The notes beneath the pieces are model-generated. The model was not told the origin of the DNA. It made no database searches and saw nothing but the letters and a program-made list of their open reading frames with translations. 64,000 nucleotides of DNA, taken from assembly GCA_001801105.1 (NCBI GenBank), contig MGWS01000022.1, positions 20,731-84,730 on the forward strand. The letters are read 5' to 3'. This stretch comes from Gallionellales bacterium GWA2_60_18 (GTDB taxonomy: Bacteria > Pseudomonadota > Gammaproteobacteria > Burkholderiales > Gallionellaceae). Position numbers and translations under genes: made by a program. This document shows, in pieces, positions 63,940-64,000 of the stretch; positions within the stretch are counted from its first letter, which is position 1; each line of letters begins with the position of its first letter.

Positions 63940-64000
63940 TTCCTGCAACTCTGAACATCACGGCGGTGGAGCCGGTCGGCGAATATGCGCTACGGCTGTC
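63936..64000 (+). CDS. DUF2442 domain protein, 3' end beyond window
   Basis: The frame starts MIPATLNITAVEPVGEYALR and runs to the window edge. The opening pattern of a beta strand then 'V-P--Y-L-L' is that of DUF2442. AAGGAGG lies eight bases before the ATG. It is the second gene of the DUF4160-DUF2442 pair. Confidence 0.7.
   Translation, partial: MIPATLNITAVEPVGEYALRL

Overview
The window reads as a chromosomal segment of a GC-rich betaproteobacterium. The gene sets (paired LpxL-type acyltransferases beside metK, a SAH riboswitch before ahcY, a CIRCE-controlled groESL, dapF-DUF484-xerC) and the heavy investment in ferrous iron handling fit the Nitrosomonadales, possibly the iron-oxidising Gallionellaceae. 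That placement is inference. No 16S gene, phage, integron, CRISPR array or intact insertion sequence is visible.

From 1 to about 41.8 kb the window is mostly housekeeping: a porin cut by the left edge, a YggU-type protein, a flavin reductase and a sorbosone-dehydrogenase-like protein; a minus-strand block prfC-rpiA-phoU-ppx; tRNA-Phe; groS-groL; bioA and dacB; ubiD; two lipid A acyltransferases; a methyl-cycle block (metK, then SAH riboswitch-ahcY-tfoX-holin-metF); trhP; two diguanylate cyclases and an HD-GYP protein; ttcA, a pteridine-reductase-like SDR, a MidA-like methyltransferase, cca, a soluble lytic transglycosylase, tag, dapF, xerC, an RlmI-like methyltransferase and tRNA-Arg. Short palindromic repeats are scattered through it. 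Three of them lie in frame inside conserved enzyme genes (bioA, dacB, rlmI-like).

From 41.8 to 56.9 kb lies an iron and redox island. Transcribed leftwards are hemP-bfd-bfr behind overlapping Fur-like palindromes; an FtrABCD-type ferrous iron uptake operon (P19 protein, OprB-like porin, cupredoxin, FTR1 permease, polyferredoxin) running into tonB-exbB-exbD; and a four-gene operon of an HMA-like protein, two small membrane-anchored proteins and a P1B-type ATPase. A second HMA-like membrane protein converges on the ATPase. The ATPase and both HMA-like proteins carry an Arg-rich motif instead of CxxC. This resembles the fez clusters that build ferrosomes (iron storage organelles) and is the most interesting system here. 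Left of it sit a RHH/RelE toxin-antitoxin pair, a DUF2325 gene and a PepSY gene truncated at a shared junction, ahpC with an OxyR-like site, and a 3' remnant of ahpF.

From 57 to 64 kb are transaldolase, a P2-type cation ATPase and ettA. They are followed by a low-GC accessory segment with a restriction-endonuclease-like gene and a DUF4160-DUF2442 pair that runs off the right edge.
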